A DNA stretch of 18,522 bases from JBHEMK01 sp046262635 (GTDB lineage Bacteria; Actinomycetota; Thermoleophilia; Gaiellales; Gaiellaceae), in contig JBHEMK010000035.1 in NCBI GenBank assembly GCA_046262635.1, positions 1 through 18,522 on the forward strand, given 5' to 3'. This document shows positions 7,553 through 16,383 of this stretch, in pieces (positions within the stretch are counted from its first letter, which is position 1; each line of letters opens with the position of its first letter). The notes beneath the pieces were generated by a model, which ran no database searches, was not told where the DNA came from, and saw only the letters and a list, made by a program, of their open reading frames with translations. The position numbers and the translations under genes were made by a program.

Positions 7553-7939
7553 CTAGATCCCGGCGTCCAGGGCCTCGTCGCGTGAGCTGTGCACGGAGAA
7601 GTGGCGGTCGAGGCCGGTGACCTCGAGCGCTCTTTTCGTCTCCAGCCCCGGCGCCGCGAGCAGGAACGCGCGGCGGTTCGCCAGCCGCGACCGCGCCTCG
7701 ACGAGCACGCCGAGCGCCGTCGAGTCGATAAACCTCACCTCGCTCAGGTCGACCACCAGCCGCTGCGGCGCCTCCTCGCAGCACGCGAGCAACGCCTCAC
7801 GGACCACCTGCGCGTTGTACAGGTCGAGCTCGCCCGCGAGGCTGACCACCACCGCGCCTTTGCCTCGCTCGATTCCGGCGACCGGTCCTTCGCGGGCGCT
7901 GTCACCTCCCTCGAACGTCGAGCCATCGCGGTCGGGCAT
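7553..7939 (-). CDS. STAS-domain anti-anti-sigma factor
   Basis: This 128-aa protein is a single STAS domain (about residues 18-125) after a short polar leader. VVVSLAGELDLYNAQVVREAL and LVVDLSEVRFIDSTALGVLV are the hallmark segments. S73 in the DST-x-LG motif aligns with the serine phosphorylated by the anti-sigma kinase in SpoIIAA and RsbV. When unphosphorylated, such proteins bind the anti-sigma factor and free a sigma factor. The ATG has GAGGAG at a 6-nt spacing. No anti-sigma kinase or sigma factor lies in the window, so its partner is elsewhere. It is divergent from the hopanoid operon with only 81 nt between the start codons. Confidence 0.9.
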   Translation of the reverse strand: MPDRDGSTFEGGDSAREGPVAGIERGKGAVVVSLAGELDLYNAQVVREALLACCEEAPQRLVVDLSEVRFIDSTALGVLVEARSRLANRRAFLLAAPGLETKRALEVTGLDRHFSVHSSRDEALDAGI

Positions 7940-8020
7940 CACACACTCCTCGGATGTGGACGATGCGTCGGGCTGGGCCGGGCTCCGGCTTGGACGATTG
8001 AACCAGTCCCGGACGAGGCG
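7940..8020. promoter_or_regulatory. Divergent control region, STAS gene / hopanoid operon
   Basis: These 81 nt separate the STAS start (minus) from the hpnC start (plus), so promoters for both must lie here or inside the 5' ends of the genes. I could not find a convincing -35/-10 pair or a clear palindrome on either strand. The call rests on gene arrangement alone. Confidence 0.35.
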
Positions 8021-8881
8021 ATGCAACCCTCCACCCCTTTGACGTGGCTGCCGCGGGCAAGAGATGCTGTGCCGATGGACGTCGCCTCCGTCGCGTCGCG
8101 AGCCCGCGGGGAGAACTTCCCGGTGGCGTCGCTGCTCTTTCCGCGCCCGCTCAGGTCGCACCTGCGCGCCGTCTACGGGTACTGCCGGCTCGTCGACATC
8201 CTCGGTGACGAGATCGAGGGCGATCGGCTCGCCGCGCTGGACGAGCTCGAGCGGGAAGTGGAAGCGTGCTACACGGGCGAGCCGGCGTGGCCCGTGCTGA
8301 TCGAGCTCCGGCCGACGATCCGGGCATTCGACCTGCCGCGCGAACCGTTCTTGCGCCTGATCGAGGCCAATCGAATCGACCAGCGCGTCGCGGAGCACCA
8401 CACCTGGCAGGACCTGAAGTGGTACTGCGTCCACTCGGCCGACCCGGTGGGGCGGCTCGTGCTCGGACTGCTGCGGGCGGCGGACGACTCCGACCTCGTC
8501 GCCGCAAGCGATTCGGTCTGCACCGGCCTGCAGCTCGTCAACTTCCTCCAGGATGTCCCCCGTGACCTCGAGCTTGGGCGGATCTATCTGCCGGGCGAAG
8601 ACCGGCGCCGATTCGGCGTCAGCGAGCTCGACGGGCCGAACGAGCCTCTCCGGGACCTGCTCCGGTTCGAGGCGAAGCGGGCCCGCGGCCTCCTGTCGGC
8701 CGGCGAGCTCCTGCGCCTGCGCCTCGGCGGCCGGATCGGCCGCGGCGTCGGGCTGTTCGCCCGAGGCGGCCTCGCCGCGCTCGAGGCGCTCGAGCGGGCG
8801 GGCTGGGACATCTTCAACGACCGCCCCGGGCCGTCGCGGGCGAGGCTCGCGGGCGAGGCCGCTCTGACCCTCGTCCGCTGA
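8021..8881 (+). CDS. hpnC: Hydroxysqualene synthase HpnC
   Basis: This 286-aa protein is a squalene/phytoene synthase-family enzyme. HpnC converts presqualene diphosphate to hydroxysqualene, the second step of the bacterial HpnCDE route to squalene. NFPVASLLFPRPLR (residues 32-45) is the typical HpnC opening. The two Asp-rich metal-diphosphate motifs are D59-ILG-D63-E and NFLQDVPRD (N174 to D182), followed by LELGRIYLP. I distinguish it from HpnD by the NFPVAS motif and its place first in the operon. The start is uncertain: the ATG at 8021 has only a weak GAGG, and the in-frame ATG at 8075 (MDVASVASRARGENFP) would also keep the whole domain. The stop overlaps the hpnD start by one base (TGATG). 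Confidence 0.93.
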   Translation: MQPSTPLTWLPRARDAVPMDVASVASRARGENFPVASLLFPRPLRSHLRAVYGYCRLVDILGDEIEGDRLAALDELEREVEACYTGEPAWPVLIELRPTIRAFDLPREPFLRLIEANRIDQRVAEHHTWQDLKWYCVHSADPVGRLVLGLLRAADDSDLVAASDSVCTGLQLVNFLQDVPRDLELGRIYLPGEDRRRFGVSELDGPNEPLRDLLRFEAKRARGLLSAGELLRLRLGGRIGRGVGLFARGGLAALEALERAGWDIFNDRPGPSRARLAGEAALTLVR

Positions 8882-9702
8882 TGGATCCCGAACAGGCCTA
8901 CGCCGAGGTCGAGCGCGTGACGCGCGCGCGCGCGAAGAACTTCGCGTACGGCATCATGGTGCTGCCGAGGCCGAAGCGGCGCGCGATCGCGGCGATCTAC
9001 GCCTTCGCGCGCGAGCTCGACGACCTCGCGGACGGCGATCTTCCTCTTGAGGAGAAGCGCGCCCGGCTCGAGGCGCTCCGAGCCGCGCTCGACGTGCCGT
9101 CGGCCGGCAGCGCGATGCACGTCGCCCTCGCCGACGCACGCGCCCGCTACCCGATTCCGCGCGCCGCCCTCTCTGCGCTCGTGGACGGCGGCCTCCAGGA
9201 TCTCGGCCAGGTGCGCTACGCGGCCTTCGACGAGCTGCGCGGTTACTGCGAGAAGGTCGCCGGCGCCGTCGGGGTGGCATGTATCGCCGTTTACGGCTCC
9301 GACGACACCGAGCGTGCCCGCACGCTCGGGATCGCCCTCCAGCTGATCAACATCATGCGTGACGTTCGCGAGGACTGGGAGCTTGGCCGGCTCTACCTGC
9401 CGCAGGACGAGCTCGCGGCCTACGGCGTCGCGGAGGACGAGATCGCCGCCGGCCGGGCCACTCCCCAGTGGGGGGCACTGATGGCCTTCCAGGGCGGGCG
9501 GGCGCGCGCGTTCCTGGCCGAGGGGCTGAAGCTGCTGCCGTCGCTCGACGGCCGGAGCGCGCTCTGCGTCTCGACGTTCGCCGGCCTCTATCGGGCGACG
9601 CTCGACCGGATCGAGGCCGCCGGCTACGACGTGTTCGACGGCCCTCCGCGGCTCTCGACTCCCACGAAGCTCGCCGTCGTCGCGCGGGGGCTGCTGCGAT
9701 GA
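8881..9702 (+). CDS. hpnD: Presqualene diphosphate synthase HpnD
   Basis: This 273-aa member of the squalene/phytoene synthase family is expected to join two farnesyl diphosphates into presqualene diphosphate. RARAKNFAYGIMVLP (15-29) is the HpnD-type N-terminus. The metal-binding motifs are ELDDLAD (D47, D48, D51) and NIMRDVREDWELGRLYLP (R160, D161, E164, D165). AFDELRGYCEKVAGAVG is the conserved central helix. Its ATG overlaps the hpnC stop and there is no good ribosome-binding site, so it probably depends on re-initiation. A (CG)n run near 8922-8935 encodes the Thr-Arg-Ala-Arg-Ala stretch and leaves the frame intact. Confidence 0.95.
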   Translation: MDPEQAYAEVERVTRARAKNFAYGIMVLPRPKRRAIAAIYAFARELDDLADGDLPLEEKRARLEALRAALDVPSAGSAMHVALADARARYPIPRAALSALVDGGLQDLGQVRYAAFDELRGYCEKVAGAVGVACIAVYGSDDTERARTLGIALQLINIMRDVREDWELGRLYLPQDELAAYGVAEDEIAAGRATPQWGALMAFQGGRARAFLAEGLKLLPSLDGRSALCVSTFAGLYRATLDRIEAAGYDVFDGPPRLSTPTKLAVVARGLLR

Positions 9703-10937
9703 GGTTCGCGGTGGTGGGCGGTGGACTCGCGGGCCTAGCGGCGGCGCTCGAGCTCGTCGACCGGGGCCACGACGTGACCGTGCACGAGGCTCGGCGGACG
9801 CTCGGCGGCGCCGTGCAGACGCTCCCAGCGCGCGAAGGCGACCCGTCGCCGCCCCCCGACAACGGCCAGCACATTGCGCTCGGCTGCTTCAGCGAGTACC
9901 TCCGCTTCCTCGCCCGGATCGGCGAGGGCGGCTCGGTGCTGCGACGACCGCTCGAGCTGCCCGTTTTCGACGAGCACGGTCGCGTCGCCATGATCACCGC
10001 CAGCCCGGCGTCGATCCTCCGTTACAGCCATCTGCCTCCACGGGAGCGGCTCGGCCTGCTGCGCGCACTGCTGCGGCTGCGCTCGGCCCAGGGCTCCGAC
10101 GATGAGAGCTTCGGTGAGCTCCTCGGCCGGCTCGGCCAGTCGCCGGGCGCCGTCGACCGCTTTTGGGACGTCTTCGTCCGGCCGGCGCTGAATCTTCCGA
10201 GCGCCGAGGTCAGCGCTGCCCTCGGCGCTTTCACCGTCCGGACGGGGCTGCTCTCCGGCCGCGCGGCGAGCGAGCTCGTGCTGCCGGTCCGACCGCTCGG
10301 CTGGATGCACGGCCACGCCGCAGGAAGCGCGCTGCAGGCTGCGGGCGCGACGGTGCGCACGCACGCCCGCGTCGAGTCGCTCGAGGAGCTCGATGTCGAC
10401 GGGATCGTCGTCGCGCTGCCGCCCGCAGAGAGCGCACGCCTGCTGGGTGAGCCGGAGTCACAGCTCGAGGACTCGCCGATCGTCAGCGTCCACTTGCTCT
10501 TCGACCGGACGCTGCTCCGGCGGGCGTTCGGGGCGCTGATCGACAGCCCGGCCCACTGGGTGTTCGACCGCGGCGCGCTGACCGGCCACCCGCCGGAGCG
10601 GGGCCAGTACCTGACCGTCGTCTCGAGCGGCGTCCCCGATCTGCTCGAGGTACGCGGCCGAGAGCTCGTCGAGCTGATGGCCGGGGAACTCACCGCACGG
10701 TTCGGCGAGGCCGAGGTGCTCTGGTCGCGGGTCAGCCGCGAGCCGCGGGCAACCGTGGCCTTGCGTCCGGGCACGAGCTCGCTGCGCTCCGCGACGAAGA
10801 CGGATCGGCGGCGAATCGTTCGAGCCGGGGCCTGGATCCAGACGGGCTGGCCTGCGACGATGGAGAGCGCCGTCCGCAGCGGCCGCGCAGCGGCCTCGCG
10901 GGTGGTGTTCGACCTGACAACCAGAGTAGCCGCATGA
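9699..10937 (+). CDS. hpnE: Hydroxysqualene dehydroxylase HpnE (FAD-dependent)
   Basis: This 412-aa flavoprotein of the phytoene desaturase-like amine-oxidase superfamily is expected to reduce hydroxysqualene to squalene, the third HpnCDE step. MRFAVVGGGLAGLAAALEL holds the dinucleotide-binding G7-x-G9-x2-G12, followed by the acidic residue ending beta-2 in TVHEA and the RRTLGGA loop. DNGQHIALG (about residues 50-58) is a typical HpnE substrate-side motif. Near the C-terminus, AGAWIQTGWPATMESAVRSG (about 376-395) is the second FAD-contact motif. The frame is open further upstream, but the ATG at 9699 sits in an ATGA overlap with hpnD and begins exactly at the Rossmann strand. The stop is in another ATGA overlap with shc. 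Confidence 0.94.
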   Translation: MRFAVVGGGLAGLAAALELVDRGHDVTVHEARRTLGGAVQTLPAREGDPSPPPDNGQHIALGCFSEYLRFLARIGEGGSVLRRPLELPVFDEHGRVAMITASPASILRYSHLPPRERLGLLRALLRLRSAQGSDDESFGELLGRLGQSPGAVDRFWDVFVRPALNLPSAEVSAALGAFTVRTGLLSGRAASELVLPVRPLGWMHGHAAGSALQAAGATVRTHARVESLEELDVDGIVVALPPAESARLLGEPESQLEDSPIVSVHLLFDRTLLRRAFGALIDSPAHWVFDRGALTGHPPERGQYLTVVSSGVPDLLEVRGRELVELMAGELTARFGEAEVLWSRVSREPRATVALRPGTSSLRSATKTDRRRIVRAGAWIQTGWPATMESAVRSGRAAASRVVFDLTTRVAA

Positions 10938-12714
10938 CAGTCCTCGCCGAGCTCACCGCAATCGACATCGCGATCGACCAGGGCACACAGCGCCTGCTCG
11001 AGCTTCAAAATCCGGAGGGGTACTGGGTCGGCGAGCTCGAGTCGAACGCGACGATGATCGCGCAGCACCTCTTCTGGCATCACTTTCTCGGCCTGCGCAC
11101 GCCGGAGCTCGACCGCAAGCTCGCGAACGAGCTGCTCGCCCGACGGCGCGAGGACGGCACCTGGGCGATCTGGTGGGACGGGCCGGGTGACCTCTCGACG
11201 ACGATCGAAGCCTACGTCGCCCTGCAGATGTGCGGGGTCGACGCAGGCGAGGCGACACGCCGGTTCATCCGGCGCGGCGGCGGCATCCCCCGCAGCCGCG
11301 TCTTCACCAAGTGCTTCATGGCCCTGCTCGGGCACTGGCCCTGGCAGCGGATCCCTTCGATCCCGCCCGAGCTCGTGCTGCTGCCACCCTCGGCCCCATT
11401 CTCGGTCTACGACTTCGCTTGCTGGGCCAGGCAGACGATCGTGGCGCTCTCGGTTGTGATGGCGCTCAGACCCGTACGCCCGGCCTCGATCGACCTGCGC
11501 GAGCTCGGTTCGCGACCCGGGCAGACGCGCCCGCCGCGACGACCCGGTCCGACCCGCCGGCAGGCGATCGCGGTCGCCGAGCGCTGGGTGCGCGACCGGC
11601 AGGAGGCCGACGGATCGTGGGGCGGGATCCAGCCGCCGTGGGTCTGGTCGATCGTGATGCTGGCCGCACTCGGTCACGGCTGGGAGGACGACACTCTCCG
11701 CCTCGCGATCGAGGGCTGGCGGGGCTTCACGATCGACGAGGGTGAGCGGCTCCGGCCCGAGGCGTGCCAGTCGCCGGTCTGGGACACCGGCCTCGCGCTC
11801 TTTGCGCTGCGCGAGTGCGGCGTCTCGGCCGACCATCCGCAGCTTCGCAAGGCGGCCGCCTGGCTGATCTCCCAGGAAATTCGCGTCGAGGGTGATTGGG
11901 CCGTGCGCCGCCCCCACCTCGAGCCGGGCGGCTGGGCGTTCGAGCACGAGAACGACCTCTATCCCGACATCGACGACGCGGCCGTGATCGCGCTCTCGCT
12001 CCGGCGGATGGGGATGGGCGAGGCGGCCGTCCGCCGGGGCCTCGACTGGGTCGTGGGCATGCAGTCGCGAAACGGCGGCTGGGGGGCCTTCGACGCCGAC
12101 AGCCAGGCGATGTGGCTCTACAAGATCCCGTTCTGTGACTTCGGCAAGGTCACCGACGAGCCGACCGCCGACGTGACCGCCCACGTCCTCGAGGCGATCG
12201 CGCCGGAGGGCAGCTACGGCGATGCGACCGAACGAGGTCTCCGCCGGCTTCTCGCCGACCAGGAGGCCGACGGCTCATGGTACGGCAGGTGGGGCGTCAA
12301 TCACATCTACGGCACCGGCGCAGCCCTGCCGGCCCTGGAGGCTTGCGGCGTCCCCCCGGGCCACCCGGCGGTGCGCGGAGCCGTCGCTTGGCTCGACTCG
12401 GTGCAGCAGGAGCATGGCGGCTTCGGGGAGGACATCCGCTCCTATGCCGATCCGGCCTGGCGCGGGCGCGGCTTCGCGACGCCGTCACAGACCGCCTGGG
12501 CTCTGATCGGCTACGTTGGCGGGGGGGCCGCTGAGAGTCGGGCGGCGCGGCGCGCTGCCGATTTCCTCCGTCGGGCCCAACTCGGTGACGGGGACTGGCG
12601 AGAGTCGCACTTCACCGGAACTGGCTTCCCACTCGACTTCATGATTCGCTATCACCTCTACCGTTTGCATTTTCCCTTGCTCGCCCTAGGCCGATTGAGA
12701 GAGAGGCTCAACGC

Positions 12715-12718
<4 letters not shown>
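10934..12718 (+). CDS. shc: Squalene-hopene cyclase
   Basis: This 594-aa enzyme cyclises squalene to hopene/hopanol at the membrane face. The catalytic acid motif is DIDD (345-348) in LYPDIDDAAVIALS. Several QW repeats stabilise the alpha-barrels: QNPEGYW, RREDGTW, RQEADGSWGG, QSRNGGWGAFD, DQEADGSWYGRW and QQEHGGFGED. GVNHIYGTGA (454-463) and the C-terminal FPLDFMIRYHLYR are typical of the family. The protein is shorter than the usual 630 or so residues. The main gap is near residues 180-212, where an Arg/Pro-rich linker replaces the segment that in the Alicyclobacillus enzyme contains a membrane-facing helix. Both ends overlap neighbours by ATGA. It is also called hpnF. Confidence 0.96.
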
Positions 12719-13700
<982 letters not shown>

Positions 13701-13719
<19 letters not shown>

Positions 13720-14294
13720 TCCTCGCCTGCGCGACGACGGCCGAGCGGCGGGCGGGGTCGCGCGCCGGCCTGCGGACAGCGCTGATCGGCCTGCGGGGCG
13801 CGAACGGCATCCCCGACGGGCCACCGCTCGTCTCCTACGGGCTCGCCGGCGCGCTCGACGGTCTCGCCAGCGGCACCGTGATCGATGCGGTACGCATCGT
13901 CGACGAGCAGGGCCGGACACTCTGGGAAGGGGAGCAGCTCGGGATTCCCGGCGCGCGGCCCGGGACGATTCTGGCGTCGGAGCGCGTGATCGACGATCCG
14001 CAGGAGCGGCGCCGCCTGCACGAGCTGACCGGCGCCGACGCGGTCGATCTCGAGAGCGGCCCGCTCGCGGCGACCGGGCGGCTGCGCGGCTGCGTCCGTG
14101 CGATCAGCGACACCCCGCAACGGCCGCTGAACGGGATCTGCGCCGCGGTCAGAGCCGACGGCGCGTACGACTGGCTCGGCATGATCAAGGGATTCGCGCA
14201 GGCTCCGCGCGGATTCCTCCGCGCGGCCGCGGACGGAAAGCGCGCCCTCGACGAGCTCGCCCGTGCGACTCGCGGGTGGGTGGCCGGGTCTTGA
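13701..14294 (+). CDS. hpnG: Adenosylhopane nucleoside phosphorylase HpnG
   Basis: This 197-aa protein of the purine nucleoside phosphorylase/nucleosidase superfamily removes adenine from adenosylhopane to give a ribosyl(phosphate)-hopane on the way to bacteriohopanetetrol. GLILACATTAERRA (5-18) is the typical HpnG N-terminus. DLES (116-119) matches the nucleosidase D-x-E-S motif, and D137 in AISDTP fits the purine-contacting Asp. The start is a TTG at 13701, supported by AGGAG 6 nt upstream inside the end of hpnH; no ATG or GTG in frame would keep the conserved N-terminus. The C-terminal part is short and Ala/Arg-rich, and the protein is slightly smaller than many homologues. Confidence 0.88.
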
Positions 14295-15226
14295 CGGGCG
14301 GCCGGGTTCTCCTGGCCGCTCCGCGCTCGTTCTGCGCCGGCGTCGATCGGGCGATCGAGATCGTCGAGCGCCTGCTCGAGCAGCACGGCCCACCGGTCTA
14401 CGTCCGCCACCAGATCGTTCACAACGATCACGTCGTCCGCCGGCTCGAGCAGCTCGGCGCCATCTTCGTCGAGCACGAGGACGAGATCCCTTCCGGTGAG
14501 ATCTGCGTTCTGTCGGCGCACGGCGTCGCCCCGGCGGTCAAGCAGCGTTGCGAGGACCGCGGGCTCAAGGTCGTCGATGCCGTCTGCCCCCTCGTCTCGA
14601 AGGTGCATGCAGAGGCGCGCCGCTACGCCGACAGCGACCACCTGGTCGCGCTCGTCGGCCACGCCGACCACGTTGAGGTGATCGGGACCCGGGGCGAGCG
14701 TCCGGACGCAACCATCGTGATCGAGACGCCCGAGCAGGCCCGCGCGCTCGTCACGCACGGGAGGCCGGTCGCGGTGATCACGCAGACGACCCTCTCTCTC
14801 GACGATGTCGCGCCGATCGTCGACGCGCTCGAGCAGCACGTCGGCTCCCTGAGGCGGCCTGACGCCGCCGACATCTGTTACGCGACCCAGAACCGCCAGG
14901 ACGCCGTCAAGGACCTCGTCGCTCGCGGGGCGACGATCATCCTCGTGATCGGCTCGGAGACAAGCTCGAACGCGCAGCGTTTGGTCGAGGTTGCCCGGGG
15001 GGCCGGGGCAGAGGCCGCGCTGATCGACGGCGAGAGCCCTCTCGACGAGAGGCCGCTCGCGGGGCATACCACGATCGGCCTCACCGCCGGCGCGTCGACA
15101 CCCGAGGAGCTCGTCGAGCTCGTCGCGGCCCGGCTCGCCGCCGTCGGCTACGAGACGCTCGAGGAGATCACCGTCGCCCGCGAAGACGTCCACTTCCGCC
15201 TACCAAGGGAGGTCGCCAACGCATGA
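14276..15226 (+). CDS. ispH: 4-hydroxy-3-methylbut-2-enyl diphosphate reductase IspH
   Basis: IspH is the last enzyme of the MEP pathway and makes IPP and DMAPP from HMBPP. The three 4Fe-4S cysteines are C20 (RSFCAGVDRA), C104 (DAVCPLVSKVH) and C201 (ICYATQNRQ), with spacing close to the E. coli enzyme. Substrate-binding H49 (IVHN), H82 (SAHG) and H129/H132 with E134 (GHADHVEVIGT) are present, and IGSETSSNAQRLVE is the conserved C-terminal loop. The usual HPEV reads HVEV here. The 316-aa length assumes the GTG at 14276, which overlaps hpnG by 19 nt. A TTG at 14291 would give a TTGA overlap and a 311-aa protein; neither has a clear ribosome-binding site. ispH in a hopanoid operon ties precursor supply to product. 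Confidence 0.95.
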   Translation: MGGRVLTGGRVLLAAPRSFCAGVDRAIEIVERLLEQHGPPVYVRHQIVHNDHVVRRLEQLGAIFVEHEDEIPSGEICVLSAHGVAPAVKQRCEDRGLKVVDAVCPLVSKVHAEARRYADSDHLVALVGHADHVEVIGTRGERPDATIVIETPEQARALVTHGRPVAVITQTTLSLDDVAPIVDALEQHVGSLRRPDAADICYATQNRQDAVKDLVARGATIILVIGSETSSNAQRLVEVARGAGAEAALIDGESPLDERPLAGHTTIGLTAGASTPEELVELVAARLAAVGYETLEEITVAREDVHFRLPREVANA

Positions 15227-15609
15227 CCAGCATCGAGGTGCCGTACTCGATCGCAGCCGTTCTCCCGACATTGACCGTGATGGACATCACGAACGACATC
15301 TCGCGTGATGTCGCCCGTTCGCGTGTCAGGGACGGCATCGCCTACGTCACGTCCGGGCCGGGCCCCTCGCTGATCCGCATCAACGAGCGCGAGTCCGGCT
15401 TCTTCGAGGACCTCGAGTGCCTGCTCGAGCGGCTCGTGCCGCTCGAGGCGGGTGCCAGGCAGCGACTCCTCCAGATGCTGCTCGGTCCGCGCACCGAGCA
15501 GGTGCCGTTCGGGGACGGCGTCCTCCGCCTGGGCGTCTGGCAGCGCGTCCTGCTCGTGTCCTTCGACGGACAGTGCAACCGCGATTGGACGCTCACGCTC
15601 ATCGGTTAA
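15223..15609 (+). CDS. YjbQ/UPF0047-like protein lacking the family histidines
   Basis: This 128-aa protein closes the hopanoid operon through an ATGA overlap with ispH and has GGGAGG upstream. It follows the UPF0047 (YjbQ) fold pattern: MDITNDI near the N-terminus, SLIRINERESGFFEDLECLL (49-68) in place of the ALTINENED region, then LLGPRTEQVPFGDGVLRLGVWQRVLLVSFDG (86-116), which matches the family block LLGPS...P...GxLxLGTWQ. Conserved family parts are missing. The H-T-T-A motif reads SGPG (44-47), and the Y-x-H...N-x-x-A-H segment before LLGP is cut to a short Arg/Ala-rich linker (73-85). Reported YjbQ activity (thiamine-phosphate synthesis) is therefore unlikely. A structural, ligand-binding or regulatory role in the operon is my inference. 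Confidence 0.7.
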   Translation: MTSIEVPYSIAAVLPTLTVMDITNDISRDVARSRVRDGIAYVTSGPGPSLIRINERESGFFEDLECLLERLVPLEAGARQRLLQMLLGPRTEQVPFGDGVLRLGVWQRVLLVSFDGQCNRDWTLTLIG

Positions 15610-15625
15610 GAGAAGCTCACGCGCG

Positions 15626-15655
15626 TTGACCAGCGGGCTTCCCCGGCGGCACAAT
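15626..15655 (+). promoter_or_regulatory. Promoter for a probable leaderless transcript
   Basis: TTGACC (15626-15631) and CACAAT (15650-15655) are 18 nt apart, matching the sigma-70 -35 and -10 boxes at 5/6 and 4/6 positions. The expected start site, 6-7 nt downstream, falls on the GTG at 15662. That gene has no ribosome-binding site, which fits a leaderless mRNA. Confidence 0.5.
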
Positions 15656-15661
15656 TTCACT

Positions 15662-16324
15662 GTGGACCGTGCACGGCGGCACCAGCGCCTTCTGGCCTTC
15701 CTGGCTTTCGGGCTTCTCGCCCTCGTCGCGGAGCTCGTCGGCCGCAGCCTGACCCACCGGATCGACGTCGGCCGCCACGTCCGGCCCGCCTACGCTGGCG
15801 CCGACTACTACCCGTTCCTCCTGATCGCGGTGAAGGCCGGCGTCGCGCTGACGCTCGCTCGAGTTGCGTGGCGCTTCGCCAAAGCCCGCGCGACCGCCCG
15901 CGCGGCGCGCCGGCTCGCGGCGGCGGTCGGCCACCGCCCGCACCGGAGAGCACCGCGCGTCCGGATCGAGCTCTCGCCTCGTCTTTGGCTCGTATCGTTC
16001 CTGGCAACCGCGAGCTTCTACCTCGTTCAGGCCGATGCCGAGCAGTTCTCGGCTGGCCGGATGGTGCTCGCGTCGCCGTGGCTCCACACCTCCGCGCTCC
16101 CGGTCTTCGCCGTACTCGCAGTCCTCGTCGCTGTGATCTATGGCGGCGTGACGCGGTGGCTCTCGGACTACGAGTCGTACGCGCGCGAGACGGCCGAGTA
16201 CGCGCGCGGGCTCGCTGCCGGGGCTCCCGTGGCGCCGCTGCGCCATGTCTCCGAAGAAGAGGCGGCTCCCCGCCGCCTCTTCGGCCTCGCCTTCGAGAGC
16301 CGGCCTCCGCCTGCACCGGCCTAG
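15662..16324 (+). CDS. Four-helix membrane protein of unknown function
   Basis: From the GTG at 15662 the product is 220 aa. The frame is open further upstream across the yjbQ-like gene, but that part is a shadow. I infer this start from the promoter position and from where the hydrophobic pattern begins. Four transmembrane helices are likely at about residues 10-28, 51-70, 107-124 and 144-163. A basic loop (71-104, rich in Arg, Ala and His) joins helices 2 and 3, so by the positive-inside rule it is cytoplasmic. The tail (165-220) is polar, with SDYESYARETAEYARG followed by an acidic then Pro-rich end. I do not recognise the family. It lies between the hopanoid operon and the copper-related genes and could belong to either. 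Confidence 0.65.
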   Translation: MDRARRHQRLLAFLAFGLLALVAELVGRSLTHRIDVGRHVRPAYAGADYYPFLLIAVKAGVALTLARVAWRFAKARATARAARRLAAAVGHRPHRRAPRVRIELSPRLWLVSFLATASFYLVQADAEQFSAGRMVLASPWLHTSALPVFAVLAVLVAVIYGGVTRWLSDYESYARETAEYARGLAAGAPVAPLRHVSEEEAAPRRLFGLAFESRPPPAPA

Positions 16325-16348
16325 GCCCGCGGCTGCGCGTTCCGCCCG

Positions 16349-16371
16349 CGGGTCTTCCGGAATCCGACCCG
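16349..16371. other. Short inverted repeat before the two-helix gene
   Basis: CGGGTC and GACCCG (6 bp) flank an 11-nt loop that itself contains the palindrome TTCCGGAA. The repeat ends 3 nt before the GGAGGAG ribosome-binding site of the next gene. It could be a weak terminator, a leader hairpin or an operator; the stem is short and chance is possible. Confidence 0.3.
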
Positions 16372-16383
16372 TAGGAGGAGACG

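Noticed and set aside
5234..7585. A 783-codon open frame on the plus strand
   Set aside because: It lies opposite the aminopeptidase and dehydrogenase genes, has a low-complexity Ala/Glu/Arg/Gly composition and no domain. It is an antisense shadow typical of GC-rich DNA.
8915..8940. A (CG)n run as a phase-variable repeat in hpnD
   Set aside because: The run is short and encodes the conserved Arg/Ala-rich N-terminal helix; nothing suggests switching.
10022..12184. A 720-codon open frame on the minus strand
   Set aside because: It is antisense to hpnE and shc, which carry clear catalytic motifs; its translation has no recognisable domain.
13835..15193. A 452-codon open frame on the minus strand
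   Set aside because: It is antisense to hpnG and ispH and shows only compositional bias.
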